Assembly (NCBI GenBank): GCA_003254925.1
Contig: QANZ01027344.1
Location: 137,303 to 201,302 of the forward strand
Origin: Chamaecrista fasciculata
Taxonomy: Eukaryota > Streptophyta > Magnoliopsida > Fabales > Fabaceae
DNA length: 64,000 nucleotides
Direction: 5' to 3'
Below the pieces are notes generated by a model. The model saw only the letters and a program-made list of their open reading frames with translations. It did not search any database and was not told the origin of the DNA. A program made the position numbers and the translations under genes. Positions 11,850 through 26,158 of this stretch are shown one piece after another. Each line of letters opens with the position of its first letter. Position 1 is the stretch's first letter.

Positions 11850-13187
11850 TATATATATATATATATACAAAAAAATAACTACTTTAACTCAAGGTTCCAA
11901 CAAAAAAATATCTCAAAGCCATTCTCCTTTCATGCTCATTCCTATTAATGACGTATTCTAGAGAGCTAAACCATATCTCTTAACTTGATTAGGTCCTTCT
12001 TCAATAGATCATCCATTTATTTTTTAGGCCACTTTATTAAATGTGTTAATTATTTTATTTTGCATAAAAGACATACAAAATATTATCTCAAGTCATTGAA
12101 CTCATATCCCAACCTCTGTGTGTAATTTAATTATTTTTTAATCAAACCAATCTACTTCGTGGGTTATGTTGGTTTCGTATGAGTGGATGGGTTGACCCAA
12201 TTTGATGTTCATTTTTTCAAAACTTATAGTAATAAGTTAATTAAAAAAAACTAAATTAAAAACATGATTTAGGAGATTTTTATATAACATAATATCTTGA
12301 AGGACCAGATTTTTATATTCTTATTTAAAAAAAATAATCAAACTAATTATATTTGTATCTTTGCAAAAATAAATCCTATGTTTGAGGATTAAAATCATAA
12401 ATTTATACTTTAAGAATCAAATTATTCATTTACTTTGATATTCTTAACACAACAATAAATATAGTTCAACGAATTTGTTTTTATAAAATAATATATGTTA
12501 TAGCAGAAAAATTTTTTTGTTTGATTTAATAAAATTAAATTTTTTTATAATTTTATATTAATTAATAAACGTTTTTAAAGTATAAATGTATGAAGTGTGA
12601 GTAAACATAATATTTTTAAAAGATGTACTTCACCAAAAAAACAAATTTAAAATGTGACTTCATCTTATGTACATATACCCTTCCCTCCACTCTGCTACCA
12701 TTCTTTCCTCTTCCCTCCCCATTCAATTATTCAAACAAATCCTAAGAAAATAATTATTACTTAATCATATAAAAGCCAAAGTGCATGTGAACTATAATCT
12801 TATATTTATTCAAATCTATGAATATGTTAGATAAAAGAATACAGATATCTAAAAGGAAAAATATCCAGTGCCTTGCCCAAATCCTTCCTTTCCTTCCCTA
12901 GAAGCAACTTCAACTATAAAGTAGTATCTCCACTAAAAAAAAACCTATGAAGTAGTATCTTTATCAATAATCAATAATTAAGTTCTAAAGACGATATAAA
13001 ATAAGGTGGCTAAATGTATAACAGAAAATGTAAAGGAAATTTACCAAAAAAAATGTAAAGGAAAATAGTATGTTGAAAATAAAAATAGACACATACAATG
13101 TAGGTGAACTAAAATAAAGAAAGTATATATTATGGAGAACAAGTTAATTGATTCATTTAATATGTTATTAAAATAACAAACTAAGTT
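11850..13187. other. Intergenic AT-rich spacer, nothing recognised
   Basis: A (TA)n run flanks the Helitron-like element. The rest is AT-rich sequence without a coding signal, a clear repeat terminus or an RNA gene. Short C-rich patches at 12670-12720 and 12870-12900 are pyrimidine tracts of unknown meaning. Confidence 0.4.
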
Positions 13188-13363
13188 GAACCAAGTTTGG
13201 TTAGCCTAGTGGTCGAGCTCACTAGGTCGCTTAAGCAAGGTTGGGGGTTCGAATTTCGCCTTATGTACCAGCGGCAGACCTTTAAATAGAGCACAGATCT
13301 TCGGAGGATTAGTCCTTAGCCTGTCGAGTTGGAGGATACTTTGAAAAAAAAAAAAGAAAAAAA
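13188..13363 (+). mobile_element. tRNA-derived SINE with A-rich tail
   Basis: The 5' part has a tRNA-like head: an A-box-like 'ttagcctagtggtcgagc' followed about 40 bases later by the B box gggttcgaattt. After a unique body it ends in an A-rich tail (A12-G-A8). Flanking direct repeats aacaaactaagtt lie at 13175-13187 and 13364-13376, an exact 13-bp target duplication typical of LINE-mediated insertion. It is not a functional tRNA because the acceptor stem and anticodon arm do not close. The family differs from the SINE at 32216-32381. Confidence 0.85.
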
Positions 13364-13376
13364 AACAAACTAAGTT

Positions 13377-14096
13377 TACGGGTCAACATGAATGAGTTTA
13401 AACATCTAAAATAAAAATAATTTGTAAATGGTTCGGCTCGTTTAAATATTGATTATTGACCTGTTAATGAATTAGGATGAAATTGGTCGAATCGCTTGAT
13501 AGTACTAACTACTAAGCAACATTGAAAAATTAAAACCTGTTTTCAATTTTTTTTGAGAACCACTAAACCAGCAAGGAATAATTAATGAAGAAGGATTATG
13601 AAAAAGGAAAACAAGTTCAAAGGATAAGACAAGTACGTGGGAAACTGGCGCACGTTAGTATTATTCGGCATACATACGCTAATCACAAGCGCACGTTAGC
13701 ATCATCGCCATCAATGAGGGCGGAACCAACCGAAATGATTGATCGATGCACCTAATCCCAAAATCTCTGACAAAAAGTGGGGTTAGCACAATGGCTCAAA
13801 GCTAATGCTAAAATTGAGATTAGGGATAGATAATTAGTCTCAATTTGCAGGGCTATTAGCAAAATAATCCACTGAGCCACTATTTGATTTGTCGGATTTT
13901 AAACTCCAATCACAATTTGGCGTTGCCGATTTCGGAGGTGCTAGGAGTAGTAGTCATTTCGATTCATCGATCTATTAACGGCGACGGCCATCTCAAGTTA
14001 ATAAGAATTTCTTCGTTGTTCTTATTACAGAAAGAGAGAGAAATTGAGAAATGGTGGGATGAGGATTAAGAATCAAGAAGGGAGAGCAAGAGGGGT
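13377..14096. other. Intergenic, promoter side of the membrane protein gene
   Basis: No gene is found. The part immediately upstream of 14097 should contain the promoter and 5' UTR of the plus-strand membrane protein gene. A purine-rich stretch (aagaagggagagcaagaggg, 14076-14095) directly precedes the start codon. Confidence 0.4.
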
Positions 14097-17000
14097 ATGG
14101 CGAGAATTGAGTGGGGGATTCAAGGAAGAGGGAAGTGGGTTTGTTCGTACAAGAAAACCACTCTCATAGTTTGTTTAATCAACATTGCGGTTGCTCTCTA
14201 CTTTCTTCGATCACTTTATGCCTCTCTTTATATATACTCCGGTAACGTTGCGAGAAACAGTAAGTATTAATCAGGGGATTTTTTTTAATGATATTTTTAT
14301 TTCTGATTGTCGATGTTTTCTCTCCTTTCTTCTATGTTTCCCCTAATAGTGTAACCTGTAACGAGTGTAAATAGGTTTCTGCTTGAAGTTTTATGGTAAT
14401 GTTGTTTTTTCCTCAGCCTGCTTAGTTTGGTACCATAATAAAAGGCACAGTTTAGCTTCCGATAATTAACAGTCTGCTATACTTGTTTGATACCGGAAAA
14501 CTCCAATTGTCTTATTTAATTTAATTTGGCGTTCAATGTCTTCCTAGTTGTCCCGTATACATCAGATCAGATTCGAAAAATGGAAGAATCAATCCGAATC
14601 CGCAAGGCATATAAACCTAAGGAGTTGGTTAAATGGGTAAGAATCGTTTGTGCTTTGTTCGAGCAATCACTTCCTCATTAGTTGAACTAAAGCTAATGTA
14701 TCATAAACCTTTGTGCCAAAAGGTGAAGGCACTAGAAGGGGATTTATCAAGAGATGAGCGGGCGTCTCAGTTACCTCAGAAAATGAAACAAAAAATAACT
14801 GATGAGATATTACAGAAGCTGAGGAGCTTGAGTTCTAGAGGTGCAAACATGACCCGGGACATTGCTATGGAGCGAGGTGAGTGCATGTTTGTATATTGGG
14901 GCTGATGCAAATTTAGTATTTCCACCTCTCTGAACACTGATAAACATCTTAAAAGTTCTATTTACTTTGTTCTTGGAATAAAATAAGTGGAAGGGGTTAC
15001 TATCAAGAGTTATGTAAAGGAAAATTTCTAGTTGAAGGCTTTATTAGTTGCTAAAATAATCTGGATACTATTAGGCCTAAGTGTGTCATGCTTACCCACC
15101 TAAGTACCATAGTTTATTTTGATGAAGTGATTAATATTTCTCTATCAATGATATAATTTGGATTTCATTTTCTTATTCTTTTTCATGCTTGGGGAAATCG
15201 GAAAGGGTATATAGTTAAGGACATACTGAAAGTCTTGACAAGAGCAAAGGAGGCCCTCATATCTGGTTTCTTTTGAATTGGCATATTGCTCAAATAACAT
15301 GAACTATGTCGTTACATGTTAGCAATGGATTTAAAAGATTCATTAAAAAAAAGTGCCAGATCTCCTTTGTGACATCCCAAAACCTTTCTCGTCTTTGGAG
15401 TAAGTTATTATTTATACCTGTGATAAGTTGAGAATCATCATGTTTCAAGAGACAATTTGGTCATTTGGGAATTCCGTATAATAATTTTTGTGGTGTTTAG
15501 ATTCTTGAGGGAGAGCTTGAATTGTCATGTTTCAACAAATTTCATATTTTGTCATATGTACATTGCATATGTGTTCACTTTTGATCTGTTTATTTGATTC
15601 TGAGTTCTAACATCTATTTTGAATGTAATTCTATGGTTTTATGGTTCCTTTAAAAAATTGCTTTTATCCAAAAGAAGATTAAAATGAATTCATATTGGTG
15701 ATAAATATAGTTTGTTAAGCTACTAGTGGCTTTATCCAAACTCAATGGAGCTTTAGTTGTAATTATTATATCCCTTGAAGATGTATGAGGATGCTAACCA
15801 GTAGGGCCCCTAGGAGATCTTTAGAGTGTAATGATGCTGTTATGCAGTGATTTTTAAAAGGAATGAAAGAAATTTGTTATGTAAAAACTAATATTAGAAA
15901 TATGCCTATTTCAAGGAGCGTTGAAGCGTGCACCATATAACTGCTGCACAGTTAGAAAGTCCACTACTTTGACAAACTTGATTGGATTCCAAATGAAACA
16001 TGGATGTTTCTTTAGACATGATAATATTGTTGATCCTTGGCTTCTTTGTTTGGTGTTAATGTTGTCCATTCAACTTTGAGAATGAAACTAACTTTGACAA
16101 ATGTAAGTGGGCTTTATAGTTGCTTTGTGTAAATCAGAAGTAGAAATGAATATGCATTTCTTTTTTAAATCTTATAAGTTTGCTTACGGCTAAGACAAAG
16201 AGTTCATTGTAATTGGGTATGGCTGGACACTTCAGCTAACACTTCCACCCAGCTTCTGTTGAGATGGGAGATGTGATTAAGATTGTGAATTGCTTCATCT
16301 GATAAGTGAAACTTAAAGTTAGGAGATTAAGATTGTGAATTGCTTCATCCTTTACCGCAGAAAACAGAAGAGTGGTGCTTGGAAGATGTGGTGTGCTCTA
16401 CGGCCTCGTCTGGCTTTTAATGTGGTTCTTTTGGCTTTTTTCCTTACTGAATTTTCAACTGTGCGATGTTAGCCTTTAGGTATGCAGACAATACTAATTT
16501 TAGCAAGAAAGAAAATGTGAAACTTAGAAATAGGTGAACATAAGTCACCAAATTGGGGGACTCAAGATGGAAACTGGGCTTGTAGGCTTGTTAAGCTATG
16601 TCCAGTTTAGTGGGAATTGCTTCTTGCTCTCGGACCCACTTAACTTAAGTGCTATTGTTAATTAAAGCTTTTTTTCTTTCTTTCTAAAAATGGCACTGAT
16701 AGATAGAAGAGGGAGAAAACATAAAAAAAAAAAAAAATCATATTAAGTTGTTGTCTTTTTTTCTTTTTGGTGCAAATTAACTATCGATAATATTAGTGTA
16801 TGACAAATATTTTATAGTTATGTAACCAAATGCTTCTTAAGTTCTAGCCATCTTGTTCTTGTATCCTATATATTTTTTTTGTGTTCACTCTGTCCCTAAG
16901 TTTGTGTCGCTTCATATTGGTACCTTATTTCATATAGATGTTTCACAAGTTGTTACTCATCCTAGAGAGGATAGACAACCATTAAGTTGATGTGGCAGAA

Positions 17001-18370
17001 GTACTGTTTCCTGAGTTAGAAAAGTTTCATTTTCTGCAGAGCTGGGAAAGCTAATCCTAGTATTAGTCATAGCTGCATTAATTTAGAATTATAGATACTT
17101 AATTCAGTGGTGTTATATAGATGTTAACTTTCTTGAATTTAGCAGATCCTTTTGCTTTTCTGCTTTTCACCTTGATTCACTCTTTCTCCTTTTGTGATAT
17201 TTTTTTAACAATGCAGAAGCAGTAGAAAGTTGGCGCAAGGAAAAACTGAAAGAAGCCAAGTTGGCTCTTGTCAGAGTGACTAACAATTCAACCATTCCTC
17301 ATAAAGAGGCAGGTATGGCCGTTGAGTTTTTTTTTTTTTAATTTTTTAAATTTTATTGTGTCTGTTTCAATTATATTGATTGTAGGAAACTTTTACATCA
17401 TTAATGTTCTTGCACACTCAATCACTATTTCAATTTCATAGGGATGCTAGTAAGAGTTCTGGAGTCTGATTGGGCCGTGCTTTCAGAAGAAATTGGCCTC
17501 TGGATACCTAATGAAGTTACTAACCAAGAACATGATGATAAACCTGACGGTCAAGAGGATATTGGTAATATAAAGCTTCTTTGGTTAAGATTCTTTTTTC
17601 CATCTTAATTTAGTCGCTCCCTACTACCCTGTCTTAAACCCCTGCTTCTGAAAGCCAAACTGCCATATCTGCTTGAAAATTCAGTACTAGACCATTGTAT
17701 GAATGGCGGAACATGCTTGCATAATTCTAGGTTTACATGCTTCAACCTGGAAATGTCCTATATTATTCCGTGTGGAAATTTATTCTTTGTGTTTACTGAG
17801 TATGCATTTTTTTCAGAGGAGGAAGTTCTTCCTGGCAGGCCCCTTCCTCCGGAGTGCCGTGCTGAACTTCACACAGATTATGATGGTGTGGCAGTGAGAT
17901 GGGGTCTTACCCATCACAAAGATAGTGCAGCTGATTGCTGTCAGGCTTGCTTGGACCAAGCTAGTAATGCCAAAGAAGGTGAACATAAATGCAATATTTG
18001 GGTTTATTGCCCATCCGAGTTCGGGTGTCATTCTCCAGATATTTATCAGCATAAACATCAGGAGTGCTGGTTGAAATATGTAAGTTCAACCCTGCGATTC
18101 ACAAATTTTCCAATTCTCTAGGAATTTGCAAAGGCCTCTCATATTTTAATTCTAAGTATTTATTTTTGAATAACCTCTGGTCTGGCACTATTCCTCCTGA
18201 TCATGTTTCTTTTTGTTTGCCCTCTGGCTAATATATTCTTCCTGACAACGTGATATCAGGCTGAGAAGCCCCGACTAAATTTTAAGGATAAGTATTCTGA
18301 ATCATATCGAAATTCACACCCAACGGCACCGGTGATCGTTCCATGGGCTTCTGGAGTGATTGCAGTATGA
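14097..18370 (+). CDS. Plant membrane-anchored protein with cysteine-rich PAN/apple-like C-terminus (function unknown)
   Basis: Seven exons: 14097-14259, 14548-14636, 14723-14876, 17217-17312, 17442-17564, 17817-18079 and 18260-18370. All are GT-AG, giving 332 residues plus TGA. Residues ~21-42 form one hydrophobic segment (TTLIVCLINIAVALYFL) after a short basic N-terminus, so a type II signal-anchor topology is likely. A charged, probably coiled-coil region (KALEGDLSRDERASQLPQKM, then VESWRKEKLKEAKLALVRV) follows. The tail from residue 222 has eight cysteines at 222, 249, 250, 253, 267, 273, 279 and 292, with CCQACL and CNIWVYCPSEFGC, a spacing like PAN/apple modules. It ends with the conserved-looking HPTAPVIVPWASGVIAV. 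I know similar plant proteins but no proven function. Localisation in the secretory pathway is inferred. The third intron is 2.3 kb. Confidence 0.85.
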
Positions 18371-19807
18371 GTTAATTAAACCAACACTGAAGGTATTATG
18401 ATCAAAGACAGCTACCTCGTAGGCTATAAGCTCATAAAACCAGTTCAGGCAAAGCCTTTGTCATGCATGCCTGCGGAATATTCTTCTGTTCTTCATTTTT
18501 TTTGTAGAACAAATGGAATGGGAGCAGATTATTTCTGTTCCTTTCACACTTAATATTTTGGGGGAATTAAGGGCACTAAAGAATCAATGGTCATCTATAG
18601 GACTTGGTTTTCATCAAAGCTTTTGATAGACACGCCGTTTTGAGTACCAAGGATTTTCCTTTAAACGCCAGTCTAGCACTGAGGCAAGGTGACTTTAACA
18701 GATAAGATTTTTTTTTTTTTTTAAAGCTGTGAACTATCTGATATCACGGTTCAATGTATCTCTGGGGGTGTAAAACCCTACTCATATATAAATCTTGATC
18801 TTGACATTGATGGAGAACTTGTTAGGATGCGAAAAGTCTACCTAAGATAGGTGCATTAGAACAATGAGTTATTCATGTGAAAATGCTAGGCTATCTTTTT
18901 AATCCGCCCTTTTGACCTGTTCACGTTATTGTTTTTCGTTGGTTTAATGTGTGTCTCTCTTAAGTAGACGAAGGAATTTCATACGTTAATCTTTCTGTTC
19001 CCCTCATGGTTTATTTGGTTAATTTCTTATGTTTTTATCCCGCCAGATCTTTTCTTTTTCACCTTGAGCCTTGTTTCTTTATTTTGTCATCGTCAATATT
19101 GATATGATGGTCTACCTGTCTTCTCAAAGAAGAAATCGAAAAGCTTGGCCTGGTTTCAATATTTTTAGTGCACAAGTAAAATCTCACGAAACTACCAAAT
19201 CGAACGTCCAATATTGTTACTAAAATTTAATGCTTAAATGTAAAGTAATTAGAATAATGACTTTTATCATGTACTTGCTTACAAGTTACTAAATTAAGCT
19301 TAATCCCTAATGCTACTCGGAGCAGTCAATGGTATTGTTTCAGTGAAAAACCTTCTGAATGTACAAAAATTAAGAAGTTAAGAGACAAAATCTTTGAATT
19401 ACTATTATTTTATGGAACAATGGAACTCATGGTTCAGTGTAGAAAATTTTCTAAGGGAGGCTCTCACATTCAATGCGTAACGTGAGGGACCAGGCGTGTA
19501 TGTTGCAATCCGTATGGCCATTATCCAGAAATTGATTCACTTTACCTCTGCGAACTGGAATTCACGGATTTAACCAGATGCGGTATGATTAATTGTTCGC
19601 CTCCGTCCTTCGAGAATCAATCAAGAGTCATGAATCGAATGTTGCGTTTCTTCATCTTGTGCCCAATTTTGTAGTAGTGAGGTCATTCTGAGAATTTGAC
19701 GGAACAGTGCAGATTTGAATCCAGAAAGTCAGAAATCTTGATCACTGAAGAGGTTTTTAGGGTCTGCAGCTCTAGGTTTTATAATTTATCAATCGATCTG
19801 ATTGTTT
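18371..19807. other. Intergenic / 3' flank of membrane protein gene and 5' leader of TPR-like gene
   Basis: The first several hundred bases probably include the 3' UTR of the upstream gene. The last ~130 bases probably include the leader of the TPR-like gene, which starts at 19808. Nothing else is recognised, and there are no inverted-repeat ends. Confidence 0.4.
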
Positions 19808-20206
19808 ATGGGTTCTGGCGAAGGCAAGCCTCACTGGAGTGTCTACGATGGCGTGAAAATCATCGCGGCGACACCTGAAGCTCTAATGGCGGAGATCGAC
19901 TCGGCAATTTCAAATCTAGAGTATGCTCGCGCCACTTCTCTTCTCGAATCTTCTTCATCTTCTTCCTCTGCGCCGAACGAGATCTCTGGTGCGAAATTGA
20001 CGGCTCAATTCGATGCTCGTATGGCAGACGAAGCCTATAAAGCAGGATGTGCTGCCTTAGCTTCCGGCAAGCTCGACGAGGCTCTCCATTCTTTGAACGT
20101 TTCTCTCTCGAAATGCCCGCCGGAGAAGACTACGGCCGTCGCTAAGCTTCAGTCTCTGATTTCTCTTACGTCTCAGCAACTTCAAAGCTCAAAGAAGATA
20201 TGCTAA
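19808..20206 (+). CDS. Small TPR-like protein, single exon
   Basis: Intronless 132-residue frame starting MGSGEGKPHW and ending QSSKKIC before TAA at 20204. The N-terminal block (WSVYDGVKIIAATPEALMAE) looks like a conserved plant signature. A serine-rich linker spans residues ~50-58. The C-terminal part (ADEAYKAGCAALASGKLDEA then LHSLNVSLSKCPPEKTTA) is a helical hairpin with TPR character (the G..A....G..D.AL pattern), one or two repeats only. Its GC content and codon use are clearly higher than the flanking DNA, which supports it being real. Proteins of this kind are annotated as TPR-like superfamily in plants with no known role; protein binding is the likely function. The first ATG of the frame, 19808, was chosen. 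Confidence 0.85.
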   Translation: MGSGEGKPHWSVYDGVKIIAATPEALMAEIDSAISNLEYARATSLLESSSSSSSAPNEISGAKLTAQFDARMADEAYKAGCAALASGKLDEALHSLNVSLSKCPPEKTTAVAKLQSLISLTSQQLQSSKKIC

Positions 20207-21830
20207 CTGATCCATTCATTATTTACATAAGTGGTCTCTTCATAACCCTAATTGTTAGGGAAATCTTAACGTGTTTCAATGGAAACCTCCAAGAAGTCAT
20301 TCTGTTCGAATAAAAATAGTAATTACTGGATAATTTTAGAGCTCTCTTCATTTCCATTGAATTACTTGACTCTTTTTGCTTAGAGCCTTTGGTTAACTAC
20401 TGTTGAAGCTTTCAGATTATTAAAGTCTAGCTCTGGGTTTCAGAAAATTGCAGGATTTTTTCTATCCTTAGCTCCTCTAGCTATGGTTTCATCACAAAAC
20501 TGGACAAAACAACCACTAGCTATGTGAGCATTTTTGTTTTACCATCTCTTTATACAAATTGAACGCGAATTCACTATAATGTAAGAGATTAATCTTTTAA
20601 AACAGCCCTAAGGCCTAAACTATGAAAAGAGTTAGAAATTTTCTATATATGCAAACAAACAGACATGTAGAGTTATTGGTTCCATGGGACATGGAGCGAT
20701 GATAAGAGTTTCCATATTCTTCTGTGGACACATAATGCCCTAAAATCCAGGGAGTCTATATCAATAAGATGCGAAATTAATATTTGGGCAACACTCTTGT
20801 CTTCGTGATATAACTTCATTTGGAGGACAACCCATTTAAGAAAAATTAATGAATTAGTTTAGTAGTATTAGTTGGGTGGTACGTCTTGTTAACTTATGAC
20901 TTTAGCTTGAAGTGTAGCTATGGATGAGCACCACCATTTTCACACACACACACAGCACCAAGCACCATCAAATGAGTATATATATCTTGCAGTCAAACAA
21001 GCATTTAACTCCTTATTGGAAAATTTTATTGGCATTGGTTGAAACGTCTCTAGGGCCTTTTGACTTGTCTTTACCTTAAAGGACGGAAAGCCTTAGCCTT
21101 TATAGGGTTATCACTTATAAGTGCGCTGCAAGGCCACTATCAACCCACAAAAAAAAAAATAAAGGGTCAATTACAACATCAACATTTGCGTGAAGATTGA
21201 ATCAATATACACGTATTTGTTGTTCCTTAAATATAGAGTAAATTAATATTTTGGTCTTTAAAAGATTACTAATTTAACAGTTCAATCCTTAAAAAAATGA
21301 AATACAAAATTAAATCTTTTAAAAAACCAAATAGTATACTTATTAGTTATTACACGAACCAAATAGTATACTCTTTAATCTATGAAATGGGTTAACAAGA
21401 ACATTATTTGATTTTTTTCAAGGACTAAAATAAGTATTTTAATCTTTCAGAGATTGAATTGTTAATTCAATAATTTTTCAGGGATCAAATTATTGATTTA
21501 CTCTTAAATATATTATAAGAAAAAGTATCTTTTTTGGTCCAAAAGTTTACATTATTTTTTAATTTCATTCTTAAAATTTGTTCATTGTCAATTTTAGGTC
21601 TAAAGTTTCCTTTTTTGATCACTTTTACATTAATGTCATAAGTAGGTGTAGTTTACCAATTCAATTAGTGCAAAAAGGTAAAATTAATTAAAATATAAGA
21701 TTTTAGAAATAAAAGATGAAATTAAAAATTAATATAAAATTTAGAGCGGAAAAAGATACTTTTTTGCCTATATTTATATATTATCCTTCATTCCTTGGAA
21801 ACAAAATTGATCAGCAGACTTGAATGAACC
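20207..21830. other. Intergenic, no gene; weak foldback remnant
   Basis: AT-rich non-coding sequence. Between ~21230 and ~21490, 'gagtaaattaatattttggt' with 'aatttaacagttcaatcctt' on one side and 'gagattgaattgttaattca' with 'gggatcaaattattgattta' on the other are roughly inverse. This is a degraded foldback element of about 270 bp, with ends too eroded to place. Confidence 0.4.
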
Positions 21831-22577
21831 ATGGGTGTGTTCTACCATCAAGAATCACCTACTCATCCTCCTACTAAGAGACACAACAAATGTCTCTCAA
21901 CAACACTGAAGGAAGTGTTTTCTCAGTGTCGTAACTTCGCTGGACGCCTTTCAACTGCAAGCCTAGTGGAAGAGGATTTTGATTTTGCAGAGGAACAGGA
22001 AGTAAAAAAGCAAAAATTAGCCATAATCGATCTTTGTTTTGAAAGTTTCTTTCAGTTTAGTCCATAGGAATATTAAAATTCCACTTTCTGGGGTGCTTGT
22101 TTGTTGTTTCTTCAGGTGGTTGTGTCAGCAGTAAAAAGCAGAGCCATGGAGAAACAGAAGAAGCAGAAACCAAGCTTGATGAGAGATGATAGCTTTTCGT
22201 GGGTTTACTCTCCTGAAACCAGAGAATTGTTTATTACTCGGACGACCAAGGATGATCACAACGAAGAAGACGATGATGATGATGATGAAATTGAAAAGGA
22301 AGAGTTTTTGTCTGTGAAAAGTTGTTTTTCATGTCGTTCGAGTGGTGGGGAACCGTTTTATTCTGTGAGGACAAATTTGTCGCCATGCCCAAGTTTGAAG
22401 GACTTTGAATTCTGTGATTATTGGAGGCGATCTATTATTCAGGAACTTTGTCATTGTGAAGGATGGCCGTTTGGTCTCTGCAGGAAAGCTGTGTTACTAC
22501 CACCTCTGCCTAAATCACCTTCTGATTCATGGCTTTGGCGTAAGAAGCAGCAATCCAGTACTCATAAAGATGTATGA
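21831..22577 (+). CDS. Conserved plant protein of unknown function, 210 residues
   Basis: Two exons, 21831-22001 and 22116-22577, joined GT-AG in phase 0. The protein opens with MGVFYHQESPTHPP and has a positively charged stretch, KSRAMEKQKKQKP. A DSFSWVYSPETRELFI segment follows, then a long acidic run (residues ~104-116, mostly Asp and Glu). Next come a small cysteine cluster (SCFSC) and the C-terminal block RRSIIQELCHCEGWPFGLCR followed by AVLLPPLPKSPSDSW. The last block is the most family-like part, with three Cys and a Pro-rich end. I recognise this as a plant uncharacterised type but cannot give a function. The basic and acidic patches with no signal peptide suggest a soluble, possibly nuclear protein, which is inference. 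Confidence 0.75.
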
Positions 22578-23705
22578 TGAATCAAATTAGTTTTTACTTA
22601 TGTTGATAACAGTTATGTTTCATACTCAGATCAAGAAGAATAAATTCCAGATGAATTGTGTTCCAAAGAGTCATTCTAGTAGTAGTACCTGAGATCCATA
22701 ATCAACCTGAAATTTAGAAACATGATATTATTAGACAAAAACAACTTTTTTGTCCTTCCTTGGAATTTTACATTTTAATGGATTTTATTCTTTTGATCTT
22801 TTCGAACTCAATCAAATGATTTGCTCAAAAAAAAAAAAACTCAATCAAATGAATTACACTCCACGTAGTATAAAACTGATGGAAAAAATAATAAAATACA
22901 TACTCAAATTAAAAATTCAAGTGAAGTCTACGGTGCATTTATTAGCCGAGACAAATCATCTTTCCAAAAAATAAGAAAGGGGGGCTGAACATAAAATTTT
23001 GAAGATAGAAAATGTACTTTGACATCATTAGTCTTATCAGCCAAAATGATGGGAATCGCAATTTACTTTCTCACAGTTTCCCGACTAAAGTTTAACGGAA
23101 AGTTTCGAATGAGATTTACTCGGCATAGAAAACTTGGACATCGTATTCATTTCTATCAGCTAAGTTCTGTTCTCCGGTCAACGTGAGTTATTCGTCGCTT
23201 GGGTTGGTGGTTACTGATCCAGTGAAAAAGAAAATGATAGATTACATCATTACAATGGTATGAAGTATGATGCATGTACATTTCATTTTAAAATATTAAC
23301 GTGTCAGATCCGTCTTCGTATCAAACATACAACACTTATACAGCAGATATTCATTTTTAAAGTTTTCATTAAAATTTATAAATTTTTAATTATTTTTATA
23401 TATAAATATATGCCGTATCGTGTCGAATAATTTTAAAAATTTAATGTGTCGGTGTATCCGTGTTCATGTCATGTGTCCCGTATCCGTGCTTCATAGTTAC
23501 AATGTCAATCAATATGATTAATGAAGATTAAACATAAATATCCTCCTGTAATATGAAAACCACTCTTCCACCTGGAACACTGACATAATGAAGCAAAAAC
23601 TAATATGCTGACATAATTTCTGCTGACAAACAAGCTGAAAGTAATCTTCAAATACAATAAACAGCTGCTTCACATGATTAGGAAGACAATTTGATGACAG
23701 TGACT
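22578..23705. other. Intergenic between convergent genes
   Basis: The flanking genes converge here (plus-strand 210-residue protein and minus-strand RPN11), so both 3' UTRs probably fall in this interval. The remainder is AT-rich. The stretch 'cgtgtcagatccgtcttcgt' to 'cgtatccgtgcttcatagtt' (23300-23500) resembles text also seen near 41320-41515 and 62230-62300 ('gacacagacacatcgacacg', 'acggacacc'). This is probably a dispersed degraded repeat. Confidence 0.4.
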
Positions 23706-25941
<2,236 letters not shown>

Positions 25942-26081
25942 CTCTCTCTCTCTCTCACTTTCTGAGTTTCTCTCGAACTTGCAAGATTACGATTTACGAG
26001 TTTCTTTTCAAGCAAGATTTCGCCGGTGACCAATTTGAGTTGTTATTGACGATGACGAACGGTGAAATACCCATATTTATT

Positions 26082-26158
26082 TGGGCCTTCTTTTCCTCTT
26101 TCTTGGGAAGAAAATTTAAAACCGGCCCAGTTTTTTTTTCTTAAACCGACATAGCCCA
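26082..26158 (-). promoter_or_regulatory. Cluster of TGGGC motifs in the RPN11 promoter
   Basis: Three TGGGC cores (either strand) lie at 26082-26086, 26125-26129 and 26154-26158, within 80 bp and 140-220 bp upstream of the RPN11 start. TGGGCY is the site II element of many plant housekeeping promoters. TGGGC is also the core of the proteasome-related cis-element bound by the NAC53/NAC78 factors in Arabidopsis. The presence of the motifs is seen, and co-regulation with other proteasome genes is inferred. A CT-rich tract (25941-25970) directly precedes the start codon. Confidence 0.5.

Noticed and set aside
13195..13265. Possible tRNA gene
   Set aside because: tRNA-like head of a SINE with A-rich tail and 13-bp duplication; no proper acceptor stem.
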